Shown: positions 32,017 to 42,839 of the stretch, in pieces | Layout: the number at the start of each line of letters is the position of its first letter | Position numbering within the stretch: position 1 is the first letter of the stretch | NCBI RefSeq assembly: GCF_029784135.1 | Contig: NC_073746.1 | Coordinates: 35,259,378 to 35,323,377 of the forward strand | Length of the DNA: 64,000 bases | DNA from: Toxorhynchites rutilus septentrionalis | Taxonomy: Eukaryota; Arthropoda; Insecta; Diptera; Culicidae | Reading direction: 5' to 3' | Translations under genes and position numbers: made by a program | Notes under the pieces: generated by a model | What the model was told of the DNA's origin: nothing | What the model saw: the letters and a program-made list of their open reading frames with translations, nothing else | The model's database searches: none

Positions 32017-32112
32017 GTATTTAGATATAAATTAAATCTGTAATGGGTTTCAAATTAAAAAAAAAACAACACAAACCAACCGCGCAACACTGTTAAAATT
32101 CTCATAAAAATT

Positions 32113-32858
32113 GCACATATTTAGAAAAGGTGTAGAATGTGTGGTTTTTTGTGCGATTTTTTTGTACGGTGTACGAAAAGAAGCATATTTGAAAAAGTTA
32201 TCATCCATTTAGTTTTTTTTTTCGATGGTTTATATGCATTTCAGTGCGAAAAAAATACGAGGGGTTATATCCGAGACACGACCGCTTTGGACGTAGGACA
32301 ACGTAATTTTTTTTTTAATTTGTTGGTTTATCAATTCGGATATTTGCGAATACGTCGAAATTTCATAAATAACTCTTTAGTAAAAGTTCCGGGGACCCTG
32401 AAAATGTTTAATGGCTTGCGTGGTTTTGTAGAATTATATTAAGAAGCAACGATTATTTCTTGCCTTTGCTAGAACGATACGAATTTGGTTTGTTTCTTTA
32501 TATCAATGCACGCATTGCACTGAGTATTTAACGAGAGGCATCTTCCGTACATCGCCATTCAACAAGCATCACGCGTCTAACAGATGCGCACAGTTGCAGC
32601 GATAAAAATGAAACATCCCGAGCATGACCGTTCATGAAAAATCGTTTCTCGACTCTCGGTCAAAACCGTCAACAAAGCTAGGAGCTTGTTGCATCAGAAC
32701 AGAGTCGATACGCACGAGAGCAAATACGAATGGCAACTAAAAGTATCGAAGGTGTGCTATTCACGTGTACAGGAAATGAACAAGTTCAAGCAAACAAGCA
32801 ACACACACAAAGCCAAACACTGATGGCTAGAAGCGATCTATAATCATTTGCAGGCGAA
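32113..32858. other. Unassigned stretch
   Basis: A 101-codon frame at 32137-32442 (plus) lies in poly-T-rich DNA with no motif. The part from about 32490 is less AT-rich and may belong to the repeat whose end is at 33323, but I cannot mark its left limit. Confidence 0.35.
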
Positions 32859-32907
32859 AATCTGCCATGGCAAAACAGGCGAAAAGCCTGTTTTGCCATG
32901 GCAGATT
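32859..32907. repeat. Perfect 22-bp hairpin
   Basis: Arms of 22 bp pair perfectly (32859-32880 with 32886-32907) around a 5-nt loop GAAAA. The stem includes TGCCATGGCA and ends with AACAGGC at the loop. The function is unknown. The loop is too short for a typical microRNA precursor. Confidence 0.9.
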
Positions 32908-33034
32908 CTGAAAATTTTCCTCAGCGGAGATGCAATAATTATACGCTAGCCATAGCTTACTTACTATGCAAGGGTGGAGTTTACTTCGCAAATATTCTCT
33001 TTTCGCTATCCCCTTTCATTGTTTCTATTCTAGC

Positions 33035-33325
33035 GGCTGCACAAGTTGCCCGTTATTAACAGCTCTGCACACAAATGGACAGAACAAATGTATGGGGAAT
33101 TGGGAATGCTTCCAATTTTCATAAACTTAAAACATATACAGACTATGGGATTGTAATGTATAGCATATCGAACAAATTTTAGAAAATTCGATTCGATTGG
33201 TATGCAAATCGTTAAAATCCGTGGGCAGCAAAAATAGTTATTAACGTTAACTTTATTTTATAAAAACGTGACCTGTTTTCTGATTTTGCACCCTTAATGT
33301 AAGACGTAGTCCTACGTCAAAAGCA
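33035..33325. repeat. Interspersed repeat, inverted copy at 54535-54830
   Basis: Shares in order (inverted) CGTTATTRACAGCTCTG, AGAACAAATGTATGGG, AATAGTTATTAACGTTAACT, AAACGTGACCTGTTTTC and the end motif GACGTAGTYCTACGTC. Non-coding. The terminal motif resembles the ends of the MITE at 27877-28516. Confidence 0.7.
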
Positions 33326-33771
33326 TATTTACGTCTTAATTATCCACGTTTCAAATCATTCCCATCCTTCCATCAAATGCTCTATGTTGCGCATGACATG
33401 ATTTCTAATAGCAACAAATTGCAACATGCAACTAAAAGCACAAACAGCCACGCACAACCGGAAAGGCAAACTGTCCCATCGCAAACAGGGAAACAAAAGG
33501 AAATCGAACGGTCAACGGCATGGATTTGAATTATTTTCTTGGGGGAAAACTTTTTTATGCGCAAAAAAAAAGGTTTTTTTTTCAAATACCGAACACGATT
33601 TTTTAATGCTACTGGTGAAGTTTTGCACGATTTTTTTAAGCGATTCCCTATCCCCCACACAAAAAAAGGTTTGCCTGTAAACCTTTATAACTGATTATCG
33701 AGTTAATCCTAATATGTATGTTCGACTATAGAAAAAACTGTAGATTTTTGTTTTTCAAATCAAGAAATGGA
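33326..33771. other. Unassigned AT-rich stretch
   Basis: Overlapping frames on both strands (33382-33660 and 33426-33680) shadow each other and have no motif. I see nothing else. Confidence 0.35.
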
Positions 33772-33911
33772 CATGCCGGTGGTTCGGGCTCGATTCCCAT
33801 CCTGGTCGGGAGAATTTTTCGTCGGAGAAATTTTCTCCGACTTGCACTGTGATCACGCGTATTTTAGAGCTTGCCACTGTTGGAAAATTGGAAAGTCGTT
33901 TTTTCTATATA

Positions 33912-35304
33912 CAGCATTTCCATAGCAAACCGATATAGTGGTTCTCAGATTTCCGTGAAAAGTGGTAGTTTTGATATTTATCGCAAAACATTAGACCAGT
34001 ATTTTTTTTTTATTTTTTTGTTAGGGTGCCCATTTTCATTTTAGGGTAATCCGAAATATCGAAACCTTTTTTCCAAAAATGCCTTTTTTCAAAAATTCAT
34101 AACTTGTGAACTACTGAACCGATTTAGGCGGTCGACATATCAAACTAAAGCTAATTAGCTGGTCATTCTTGGAAAAATTGGAAATTTTTACGCTTGCAAA
34201 AATTCCAGGTTTTGGGTTTTTCATTATTGATTGTGTTTGTTTTTTATAGTTTTCATGGTCTCGGGACCAAGGGCGCTATATTTTTTTTATATTTTTTATG
34301 GAAAGCTGAGGATTTTTCTCATAACATATCTCGAAATCAGGGAAGCGTTTTTTTCGTTTTTGAGTTATTATTTTCCAAAGTTTACCGATGGTCCAAAAAA
34401 TAATTTTACCCTTTTTTCCCAAAAATGACTTTTGTCAAAAATGTATTACTTTTGAATTACTGGACCGATTCAGATGATCGACATATCAAATTAAAGCTTA
34501 TTAACTAGCCTTTCTCGAAAAAATAACACATTTGCCGATTGATTGGACACATACATTGGTCACATACATCCAGTCTAGTCACATAGAAATATTGAACGAA
34601 AACTGAAAACATGTTAACTTTGAAAAATCATAACTTAAAAACGAAAAATAATACCTCTCTGGTATTTGGATATATTATGTGAAAAAACCTCAGTTTTCAG
34701 GAAAAAATATTTAAAAAACATGGCGCCCTTGGTCTTAAAACGATGTAAGCTATAAAAAACAAATATGATCAATAATTACGGAAACAAAATCCATATTTAT
34801 CCAGTATGTTATATTTTTTCAAATAAGACTAGCTCATTGGCTTTAATTTGATACGTTTGATACGATTTGATCTGAATCGGTCCAGTAGTAGTTTTTGTAG
34901 TGGAAAAAATGGGAAAAAATGATGTTTGTACCATCAGTTAACTGTGAAAAATAATAACTCAAAAACGAAAAAAAACGCCTCCCTGGTTACGAGATATGTT
35001 ATATAAAAAATACTCAGCTTTCCAGAAAAAATATGTAGTATTTTTCCAAAAAAGCTAATTGGCTTTAATTTGATATGTCGATTATCTAAATCGGTCCAGT
35101 AGTTCAAAAGTTATGAATTTTTGAAAAAAGTCATTTTTGGCAAAAATGCGAAAAAATGAATTTTACGGACCACCCTAAAATGGAAATGGTCACCCTAACA
35201 AAACAATTAAAATATAAGGGTCTAATAATTTGCGATAAAGAACAATACTACCACTTTTGACGACAATCTGAGAACCACTATATCGGTTTGGCATGGAATG
35301 GCTG
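33912..35304. mobile_element. Palindromic foldback element, 1.39 kb
   Basis: The ends are near-perfect inversions of each other (GCAAACCGATATAGTGGTTC at the left, inverted AAACCGATATAGTGGTTC at the right) with TA outside both (33910-33911 and 35305-35306). Similarity extends inward over almost the whole arms, including the AGGGCGCTATAT/ATGGCGCCCTTGG blocks, and the centre is near 34560-34620. No coding frame is convincing. Other partial copies are at 19392-19815 and 53482-55780. Transcribed RNA or single strands could fold into a very long hairpin. Confidence 0.85.
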
Positions 35305-35315
35305 TATAAATAGAT

Positions 35316-35564
35316 TCTATATAAATAAAAATGATTTCGTGTCCGTTCCTCGCGATTTAACTCAAGAACGGAGCAACGGATTTGAACAGTCAGTATCAGG
35401 ATTGAAGTGTCTCAGTGTATATGTCAAGAAAGAAATTGTATACTGCAAATATAGATCGCAAGATCGCAAGATCGCAAGAAATTATTTTCGGAAACGTGAG
35501 TGTTCGAAATTATTAAACTTAGGAAAGCAATTTTGGGCGAGATGAAGTTTGCCGGGTCAGCTAG
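35316..35564 (+). mobile_element. Short Helitron-type non-autonomous element
   Basis: Begins TCTATATAAATAAAAATG and ends TTTGCCGGGTCAGCTAG followed by T, fitting the 5'-TC...CTRR-3' rule of Helitrons. An imperfect hairpin (GGCGAGATGAAGTTTGCC) lies just before the CTAG. It contains three tandem AGATCGCA units (35453-35480). The same ends bound the larger element at 53793-54465. Family assignment is from the ends only; no Rep/helicase gene is present. Confidence 0.7.
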
Positions 35565-35650
35565 TTACTAATAAAAATGACGCAAATAATACTACTTTGA
35601 GAAGGCGAAGCTGCTCTAGGAACGTTGTTGTCATTTAGGAAGAAGAAGAT

Positions 35651-36429
35651 ATTTACAGTGAAATCCGAAGAATTGTCTTTGGTGAAAAAAATGACCAGCA
35701 TAGAAATTTGAACTCGAGTCTACTACCATGACGTGCGTAATAAGCAGTGATGCCTCTCAGTCGAGGGAGTCACACCTAACTACCGTTCCGAATCATATTT
35801 TTTTAAATTTTACAGTCAGCTGCGAAACACCTACCAAGCAATCACAGTAACCTGATAACGATGATGAGAACTGATGAAACACGAGAGAAATTGAAATATT
35901 GATGAAGGGGTAAATTCTACATTGTAACGCTAAGCAAACGTCAAACACAAACGATTATGAGTGGATTTTGGATGGATTTTTTCTTACTATGTAATAATTC
36001 AAATGTAATTCTCAAATGAAGTAGTGATAGTGAAATCAAGGGATTACTCCAAAGAAGCAATTGTGATGTTAATTTTATAGTTATATCATGAGTGCATCAA
36101 GCATTTCAAGATATTAGAACAAAGTGTCCGAAATATGATTCAGAACGGTACTTCATCACACAAAATCATTGTTTACCGTATCATACATCGGCCAACCACA
36201 AATGAGTTAATAGATATGTTGCCTCGCCTCATTACATGCAGCTGTATTGAAGGGAATTATTTTGATTAAATTTGTTCACTACCACTACCATATAAAAAAA
36301 CCAACAATGTTGGTTCCATCAAATCTTCAATCTTCGCACGTTAAATTAAAGGGCGCCTTACTTATAATTTCCCAACGTGGCCCAACTGTGGGTCGACTGT
36401 CTTCATTCCCGAATGACGCCGCTCGTTAA
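35651..36429. other. Unassigned stretch
   Basis: No gene, RNA gene or repeat partner recognised. Confidence 0.35.
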
Positions 36430-38480
36430 TTTGTTAATAATTTGTGCCGAATTTCAGTAGGGGTTGGTATATACCGAATGCTGGCACGATTACGATCACC
36501 ATATTAACATCAATTAAGACCGCAGTTAATTGATAATACTGACAGCAAACAAAAAATGTCGAAATTGCCCTTGACAGTGAACGACAGCATTTGATGGACA
36601 CACATCGGAGTCTTCCCGGAATCGGCAACAAGATGCGAGAACAAAAATTCTGCATCTGATTGATAGCAATTAAACGAGCCCAACGATGAGTAATTGTTGT
36701 CATTTAATATTTTACGTGAGTTATTACGACCCAATGGTCTGGAATTGACAGTTTTGGGGAATGAGAAAGGGTTGCACGCCAATCTTTGGCAGCCCGGATC
36801 ATATCTTCCGAAAAGCAGCCCACAATCGTCGGAATAATTTCGATTAGAGTCCTTTTCGGGGAAGTGTTGGGCGTGTTGATGTTCGTTCAAAACAAAATAA
36901 AGCCGAACGAATGCGCCGTCAAGAAGTATCTTCTGGAAACCAAACCGGAGAGGATTTTTTTTCCCAATCCGGCAAGCAAAAGAGTCGTTCCCGTCGTCGA
37001 CGACTAACAAATTCTAGCGAATGGGATAAAAAGGAAAACAAGCAGGGATTTAGTTTTCCAGATGACAAACGATTACGGGTGATATGTTTGTTTTCAGTGT
37101 TGAAAATCTCTTGAAAAATAGACCCATGCTCGGGCAAGGGCCTCGTGATGATTTGAGTGAAACTGAGACTGCGGTGGGAGGCTGCGCGAAAGGGCAAGCC
37201 ATCCGGAACGACCCCTTCTCGAGCCGGTAAAGAAGATTAGGTCTATTTTCGGGTGAGCTTTGTCACTGCCCATTCCAAACAGCGCAAAACTCGAATCATG
37301 ATAACGATGAAGTGGAAGTGTTTGGTTGTGCCAAGGTTTCATCACCCCTTTCACCGTCGGAATTAAAGGTTCTCCGGCTGCTGAGGCAGCTGAGTGATAA
37401 AACTTGGATTTTATTGTGCCAACACAAACAAGTAAATTTGTATGATTACCGAGCTCTGCAGCTGTCATCGGCAGTGGTACCGCACATATTTGGCCACACG
37501 CTTGATAAGGAGCAAGGAGTCATCTAGTACTATATTATGTGACCTGCAGGGTTTCAGCTGCTGGGAATATTTTCGGCTTGAGTATAAACCCCAAATATCA
37601 CCAATTTGATGTTTGCCTTTCGGTGTTGGCATTAAAGAGGAAAGTCGTTGAATTGATGGGGCTTTGGTTATTCTGGCGGTATTATATCCACACTTCACTG
37701 AATAATGCAGGAAACTCCGCAAACTACTGCATCATATACTATATTATCAATTTAGAGATTTTTCCCCATGCGAGTCTATGCTTGTGACTGTGAATAATTG
37801 AAAATTTTCAATTTTCTATAAGCTCCAGCGTTCGTTTGGGTGAACATAGCGTTGCGAACACACACACAAACAGTCCTTCAAGATTCCCAAAGCAAATCCT
37901 TGACTGGCGGAATGGAAAAGGGAAAACCTGCGGCAAACTTTGCCATTGGAGGGTTATGCGAGCCGGAGAAAGAGGCACACACATGAATTCTTCATAAACC
38001 ACATGAACTGAAATCACAACAACTACAAACTGGAGCTGGTAAGGCAAACATTCAACATAATACCATACTGGCCATAAATATGCATTACGTGCCACTAGCA
38101 GCAACAATCTTTGCTGGAACTGTTGGCAATCCCGAGGCAGAAGCAGCGCAACCGTTGGCTGACAATTTTCGGTTTTCGGGTGCAGCATTTCATAGCGCTT
38201 CCAGACAGCAAACCTACTTATACTCAGATTCACATTTTGCATAAAATATGTTGCATGGAAGCTTAACGACCCGAAATGTTGGTATATATCCATTGGATGG
38301 GTTGCGCTGTCTTGTGGGGATTGCGCTGTTGGGTTTTGGAAACTACTCCTGTGAAGGATGGAACAATTGTGTGGTACAACGCTGAAATGAATTACTGCCG
38401 AATGTCGGTAATAGAGTTTTTCAGTGGATTGATTTTGAGTTCTAACTTATAACTAAGTATTTTATGTTTTCAGTAAATTA
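36430..38480. other. Low-repeat island 3
   Basis: The longest non-repetitive block, with balanced base composition. Frames of 166 codons (36510-37010 minus), 124 codons (37094-37468 minus) and 161 codons (37808-38293 minus) occur, but they overlap frames on the other strand and contain no domain I know. An unannotated exon cannot be excluded. I see no splice-flanked conserved protein segment. Confidence 0.4.
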
Positions 38481-38789
38481 TGTCACCTTTTCCCGAGAAA
38501 ATTTATGCTTGTACGAGAGTGAGATGGAATTTTTTTATTCAAGCAAAAACCCGTTTTCACAATTTGCTTTTTAACACGTTCGTCGTCCAACGCCCAATTG
38601 GGTTTCTCGCGAGGCCCAACTTGCGAATAAATTATTAAATGAAGATCAAACATAGATTGAAGATCAAACTCAGATTGCAGTGAAACGTTGCGAGTGTAAA
38701 TACATTGATAATTTAAACAATTTTGCATAATTGAAATCATCAGAAAAAATCATACTATTTTGCGAAAAGGGCCAATTTTTTTCAAACGG

Positions 38790-39850
38790 TTTTAATTAGC
38801 TTACCCTGTAACATGTTTGTTACGTGGTTGTCTATAGCGCCCCACATTAATAGAAATTTGACCCCCTTCCTGTTGACCGATTGATCTGAAATTTGGAACA
38901 CACCTTTATCTCTGCAGTCATTATAAAACTGCGTTCTTCATGATCCTAAAAACCCAAGATGGCCGCCGCTACCAAATGTTGGATCACATATTTTCTTAGA
39001 ACTCCATCAATATGGGTATCAAATGAAAGGGCTTGACTAGTAGAACATAGTTGTTTATGAAAAATACAAATCCAAGATGATGGCCACTACAAAATGACGG
39101 ACTACATATTCTCTCAAAACCCCATTAATATTGGAATCAAATTCGCAACATGACAAGTAGAACACAGTTTTTTTATGAAAAATACAAATCCAAGATAGTG
39201 GCCACTACAAAATGGCGATAAATATATTTTTTCCCAAAACCTCTTTACAAACTCTTTTACGGCAGCAAATATATTGTTTTTCCAAACCCCATCAATATGA
39301 GTATCAAATGAATGGGATTGGCCAGTAGAACACAGTTCTTTATGAAAAAATGCAATTTTGAAATGGCTACCACCACAAAATGGCTTTCTCAAGGCCCAGT
39401 TATTATGGGTATCAAACGAAAGGGCTTGAATAGTAGATCACATAACTTGAAAACTCCAAACCCAAGATGGTCTCAATCACAAAATAGCAGATTACTCTTT
39501 TAAACGCTTTTATTTAACTTATATATTTATATATGTCTGTAGAGCTGTCCCAAATTAATAGAAATTTGACCAATAGGAACTGACTGATTGTTCTGAAATT
39601 TATAAAACACCTTTATCTCAGCTGTCATTTTAAAATTGCTTATTCCATGACCTTGGAAAAACCAATTTGACCGCCGCTACAAAATAGCTGATTCCATATT
39701 ATCTAAAAAAAAGGTTGATTGTGATATATGTGATATGTGTATCAAACGAACGAACTTGACTTGGAGAACACACTATGTATTTTTTGCAATCCACTCAATA
39801 TTGATATCAAATGAAATGATTTGACTAATAGAATACTGTACAATGGTTTT
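38790..39850 (+). repeat. TCAAATGAAAGGG family repeat (copy 4, tandemly expanded)
   Basis: It begins TTAGCTTACCCTGTAACATG and TTAATAGAAATTTGACCCCC, then runs through at least five diverged units of about 100-115 bp. Each unit has a CATCAATATGGGTATCAAAT-type block, a TGACTAGTAGAACA block and an AAATCCAAGATGG block. It is the longest copy of the family here and is non-coding. Confidence 0.75.
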
Positions 39851-39990
39851 ATTGTAGAGAAATGTTATAGTTTTTTATTAGGTTTTAAGAGGCGTAGCAC
39901 TTAAGGCTTTTGCCTCCTCGACAATATTATACTGAAACAGATAATGTACTAAAAACTAGAAAATAAAATAAGTAAAAGCCAACTTTTTGA

Positions 39991-40263
39991 GATGACGGCG
40001 CCAGTGGTTGTATGGTTAGCGTAACAGCCTCACAATCCGATCGGCCTGGGTTCAATCCCAGCTGGCGTCGTTGGGATTTTCTGAGGCGAAAAATCTCTGG
40101 TTACGTCTTCCTTCGGAGCGGAAGTAAAAGAAGTTGGCCCGGCTCATGAGTTGTTGAGTCTGATAGGTAGGAACAGGTGGAGTCGCCTCCCTGATGTCGG
40201 TGATTGGCACTAAAGTGGCGGAAATAGGCCGACGAAAAATAAGCGAAGATAAAAAAAAAAAAA
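39991..40263 (+). mobile_element. tRNA-derived SINE (family A), complete
   Basis: Flanked by AACTTTTTGA (39981-39990 and 40264-40273). The head folds like a tRNA: GACGGCGCCAG pairs with CTGGCGTCG, and the B-box GGTTCAATCCC is present, with an A-box-like region around GTGGTTGTATGGTTAGCG. The body has TTTTCTGAGGCGAAAAATCT and CGGCTCATGAGTTG. The poly-A tail begins at about 40250. The same family is inverted in the copia element at 3106-3371. Confidence 0.92.
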
Positions 40264-40289
40264 AACTTTTTGAACTAAACGGTTTCATT

Positions 40290-40640
40290 GTGATAAAACA
40301 TAGCAATGTACTAAAGCATTAGCATTAGCATTGAGCAAGTTGCACAATATCGTAGGTGGTACGAATTCAGAACTGTTACTTCAATAGCTCACCTCCATCC
40401 GTTACTGACGATTGGAAGTATCTCTTAGATGGAGGCTTGCTTTCTCCAACAGTTAAGAATTGTCCTGGCCACGTCCTTGCAACTGCTGAGGAAAGGGAAG
40501 GAATGTTAGTTCGATATTTACTTAAGAGAGATGCAGAGAACTCTATGACCTCTCATAAATATCTCGGGAATTTAGGAAATATGTTAGTAGGGAAGGTTAG
40601 CCATAGGATACACTCAGTCAGTGTTAGTGGCACAGCTTGT
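40290..40640 (+). repeat. Repeat similar to 46135-46300
   Basis: GGCCACGTCCTTGCAACTG, GGGAAGGAATGTTAGT and GTTAGTAGGGAAGG match in order a block at 46140-46290 (GGCCACGTCCTTACAGTCG and so on). A short (AGCATT)n repeat is at 40315-40336. No coding content. It directly precedes the hexanucleotide array. Confidence 0.6.
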
Positions 40641-40644
40641 GATT

Positions 40645-41317
40645 ACTATTTCTATTTCTATTACTATTACTATTACTATTACTATTACTATTTCTATTTC
40701 TATTACTATTACTATTACTATTACTATTACTATTACTATTACTATTACTATTACTATTACTATTACTATTACTATTACTATTACTATTACTATTACTATT
40801 ACTATTACTATTACTATTACTATTACTATTACTATTACTATTACTATTACTATTACTATTACTATTACTATTACTATTACTATTACTATTACTATTACTA
40901 TTACTATTACTATTACTATTACTATTACTATTACTATTACTATTACTATTACTATTACTATTACTATTACTATTACTATTACTATTACTATTACTATTAC
41001 TATTACTATTACTATTACTATTACTATTACTATTACTATTACTATTACTATTACTATTACTATTACTATTACTATTACTATTACTATTACTATTACTATT
41101 ACTATTACTATTATTATTACTATTACTATTACTATTACTATTACTATTACTATTACTATTACTATTACTATTACTATTACTATTACTATTACTATTACTA
41201 TTACTATTACTATTACTATTACTATTACTATTACTATTACTATTACTATTACTATTACTATTACTATTACTATTACTATTACTATTACTATTACTATTAC
41301 TATTACTATTACTATTA
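40645..41317 (+). repeat. (TTACTA)n hexanucleotide array, about 670 bp
   Basis: An almost perfect array of about 110 TTACTA units with a few TTTCTA variants at the left edge and one TTATTA near 41110. Because the unit is six bases long with no stop codon in some frames, it yields long false reading frames (poly-Tyr, Ile-Thr repeats, and Ser-Asn on the other strand). Confidence 0.98.
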
Positions 41318-42785
41318 TGAAAATTGCTCCAGCCTTCCGTTGTTGTCACCTTATTAGCTGAGTGAAAAGAAGAGATTTGTTAAATGTTATTATGATTTTT
41401 ATTGATAAAGGAGTAAATCTGTGGGAGCGAAAATGCTTGTGCTTTAGTTATCTCTTCTCCCATAGATACAAACCATAGAGTCTTATCAATTAAAGAATTA
41501 AAAAAAAAGAACTAAAGAATTAAAGAACTGAAGAATTGAAGAATTAAATAATTGAATAATTCAAGGATAAAAGATTTAGAGTATCAGTCATTAAATAATT
41601 ATAGAATACAGAATACAGAATAATTGAACAATTGAAGAATGTTTATGATACGCATCTGAAAAAAATTAAAACAAAACTTATCTGACGCCACTGCACGCTC
41701 GTCCCATCCTATGCTGATTCGATGATTCCTTTGATTGTGATACATTCGCTACGATTATTTACGCTTTCCACTTGGCAACACTTATAGGTTCTCTCACGCT
41801 CTGTCCAGAGTTTCTCGTAGATTGTTTTTATCTGTGTGGGTTTTTTCATGTTTGCATGGCATACCCACACAGCAACACCGAACAGTCGCTATGTACACAC
41901 GGATTCTTCGAAACAAACTGTCGCTTCTTGTTTCCACATATTCTTCCAAATCCCAACCCTCCTCGAAATGTGACGAGAGGCTGTACGTATTTACTTTATT
42001 CGCACCGGGGAACTATGTGATTCGCACATGCGCGTATGACAGTGATGAGGGAGCTCTCTTGTTTTTCGATACACACACACACACATATCTCCTACGAAAT
42101 GCGTTTCTGCTACACATTACACCATAAAGTCAACAGAAATAATTATATCTCATAAAACTACTTTCACGTAAAAACAACGGTTAAACGAAACCCATGTCTG
42201 CAACGCTTCTACGTAAAACACACAGCTGAGCTATTGCGCTCCTGAAAATCACACATGCAGGACAAAACACCAATAATGAGCAAAATAGTTTCATTCTGAA
42301 TTCTATTTCAATTCTGTTCACGAAAACATATTGTTTGAATTTTCTTCATTAAATCAAACACTTTGGCATCTCAAGCGGAGAGCCTTTCATTTTATTTTGA
42401 CCCACACACGCTCAACGAAGAAATAATTTCAACATGTCGCGACACGAAAACGAGCGAACGATCATCGCGAGTATATTGTGCCGTAAAAATAAATAAACCG
42501 CACTAAACATGCGAAGAAAAACTGCTTCATCGAATAACTTCACTTATTGAAATTGTTCATATGCATCCACTAAACCAGTAACAGCACTATTTCTCATGAA
42601 ATTATTACACCTCCTTTAAACGTATAAGGAAAAAAAGATTCGAACGCGGAGCGAAGCTAAAATACGTCCGCACCCGACGGCTGCCCGATCGGCTATTAAA
42701 CATAGCAATGTACTAAAAGCTAGAAAATAATTAGGCAAGTGGCAGTTAGCAGTTATCACGCCCCTTCCTTCATTAAACTAGGACA
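41318..42785. other. Unassigned stretch with degenerate GAATTAAA repeats
   Basis: 41500-41640 consists of AAGAATTAAAGAAC-like degenerate short repeats. 41640-42700 has no recognisable gene; frames 41772-42020 and 41822-42127 overlap in different phases. GCAATGTACTAAAAGCTAG near 42708 recurs at 40300 and 39945, a short shared repeat motif. An (AC)n tract is at 42071-42085. Confidence 0.4.
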
Positions 42786-42839
42786 TTGATGAGACTAAAA
42801 TAAAATGGTTTTTTTCTCGGCATTTGTTCTGAAACACTT

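Larger units (their letters stand above)
27450..32112. repeat. Large imperfect inverted-repeat region with nested insertions
   Basis: The left arm (about 27470-27876, continued at about 28600-28860) reappears inverted in the right arm (about 30830-31329 and 32019-32112). Shared blocks include AGAATTTTAA..GTTGCGCG, TTTTTCAGAAYATTTCGAGAA, ATTGTATTGTATTC, TCTTATCA-CAGC and CTATATGGTTCACTATAAGA. Between and within the arms are a MITE (27877-28516), a truncated LINE (28862-30193) with a SINE, and another MITE (31332-32016). The parent element class is not identifiable. Confidence 0.6.
33772..35650 (+). mobile_element. tRNA-derived SINE (family B) split by two later insertions
   Basis: The left piece (33772-33890) has the B-box region GGTTCGGGCTCGATTCCC, TTTTTCGTCGGAGAAATTTT and GACTTGCACTGTGATCACG. 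The right piece (about 35568-35650) has TAATAAAAATGACGC, GGAACGTTG and a (GAA)-type tail. In the intact family member at 28925-29201 these parts are about 100 bp apart. The gap is filled by a foldback element (33912-35304) and a Helitron-type repeat (35316-35564). The A-box half of the head is missing. Confidence 0.75.

Noticed and set aside
32859..32907. Hairpin considered as a microRNA precursor
   Set aside because: A perfect 22-bp stem with a 5-nt loop is too short and too perfect for a canonical precursor.
36510..37010. A 166-codon minus-strand frame
   Set aside because: No recognisable domain and overlapped by frames on the other strand; it could be an exon but nothing supports it.
37808..38293. 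A 161-codon minus-strand frame
   Set aside because: Featureless apart from hydrophobic stretches; no start context, splice partner or family match seen.
40356..41361. Long reading frames of 333, 246 and 241 codons on both strands
   Set aside because: They are products of the (TTACTA)n array (poly-Tyr, Ile-Thr and Ser-Asn) and not genes.
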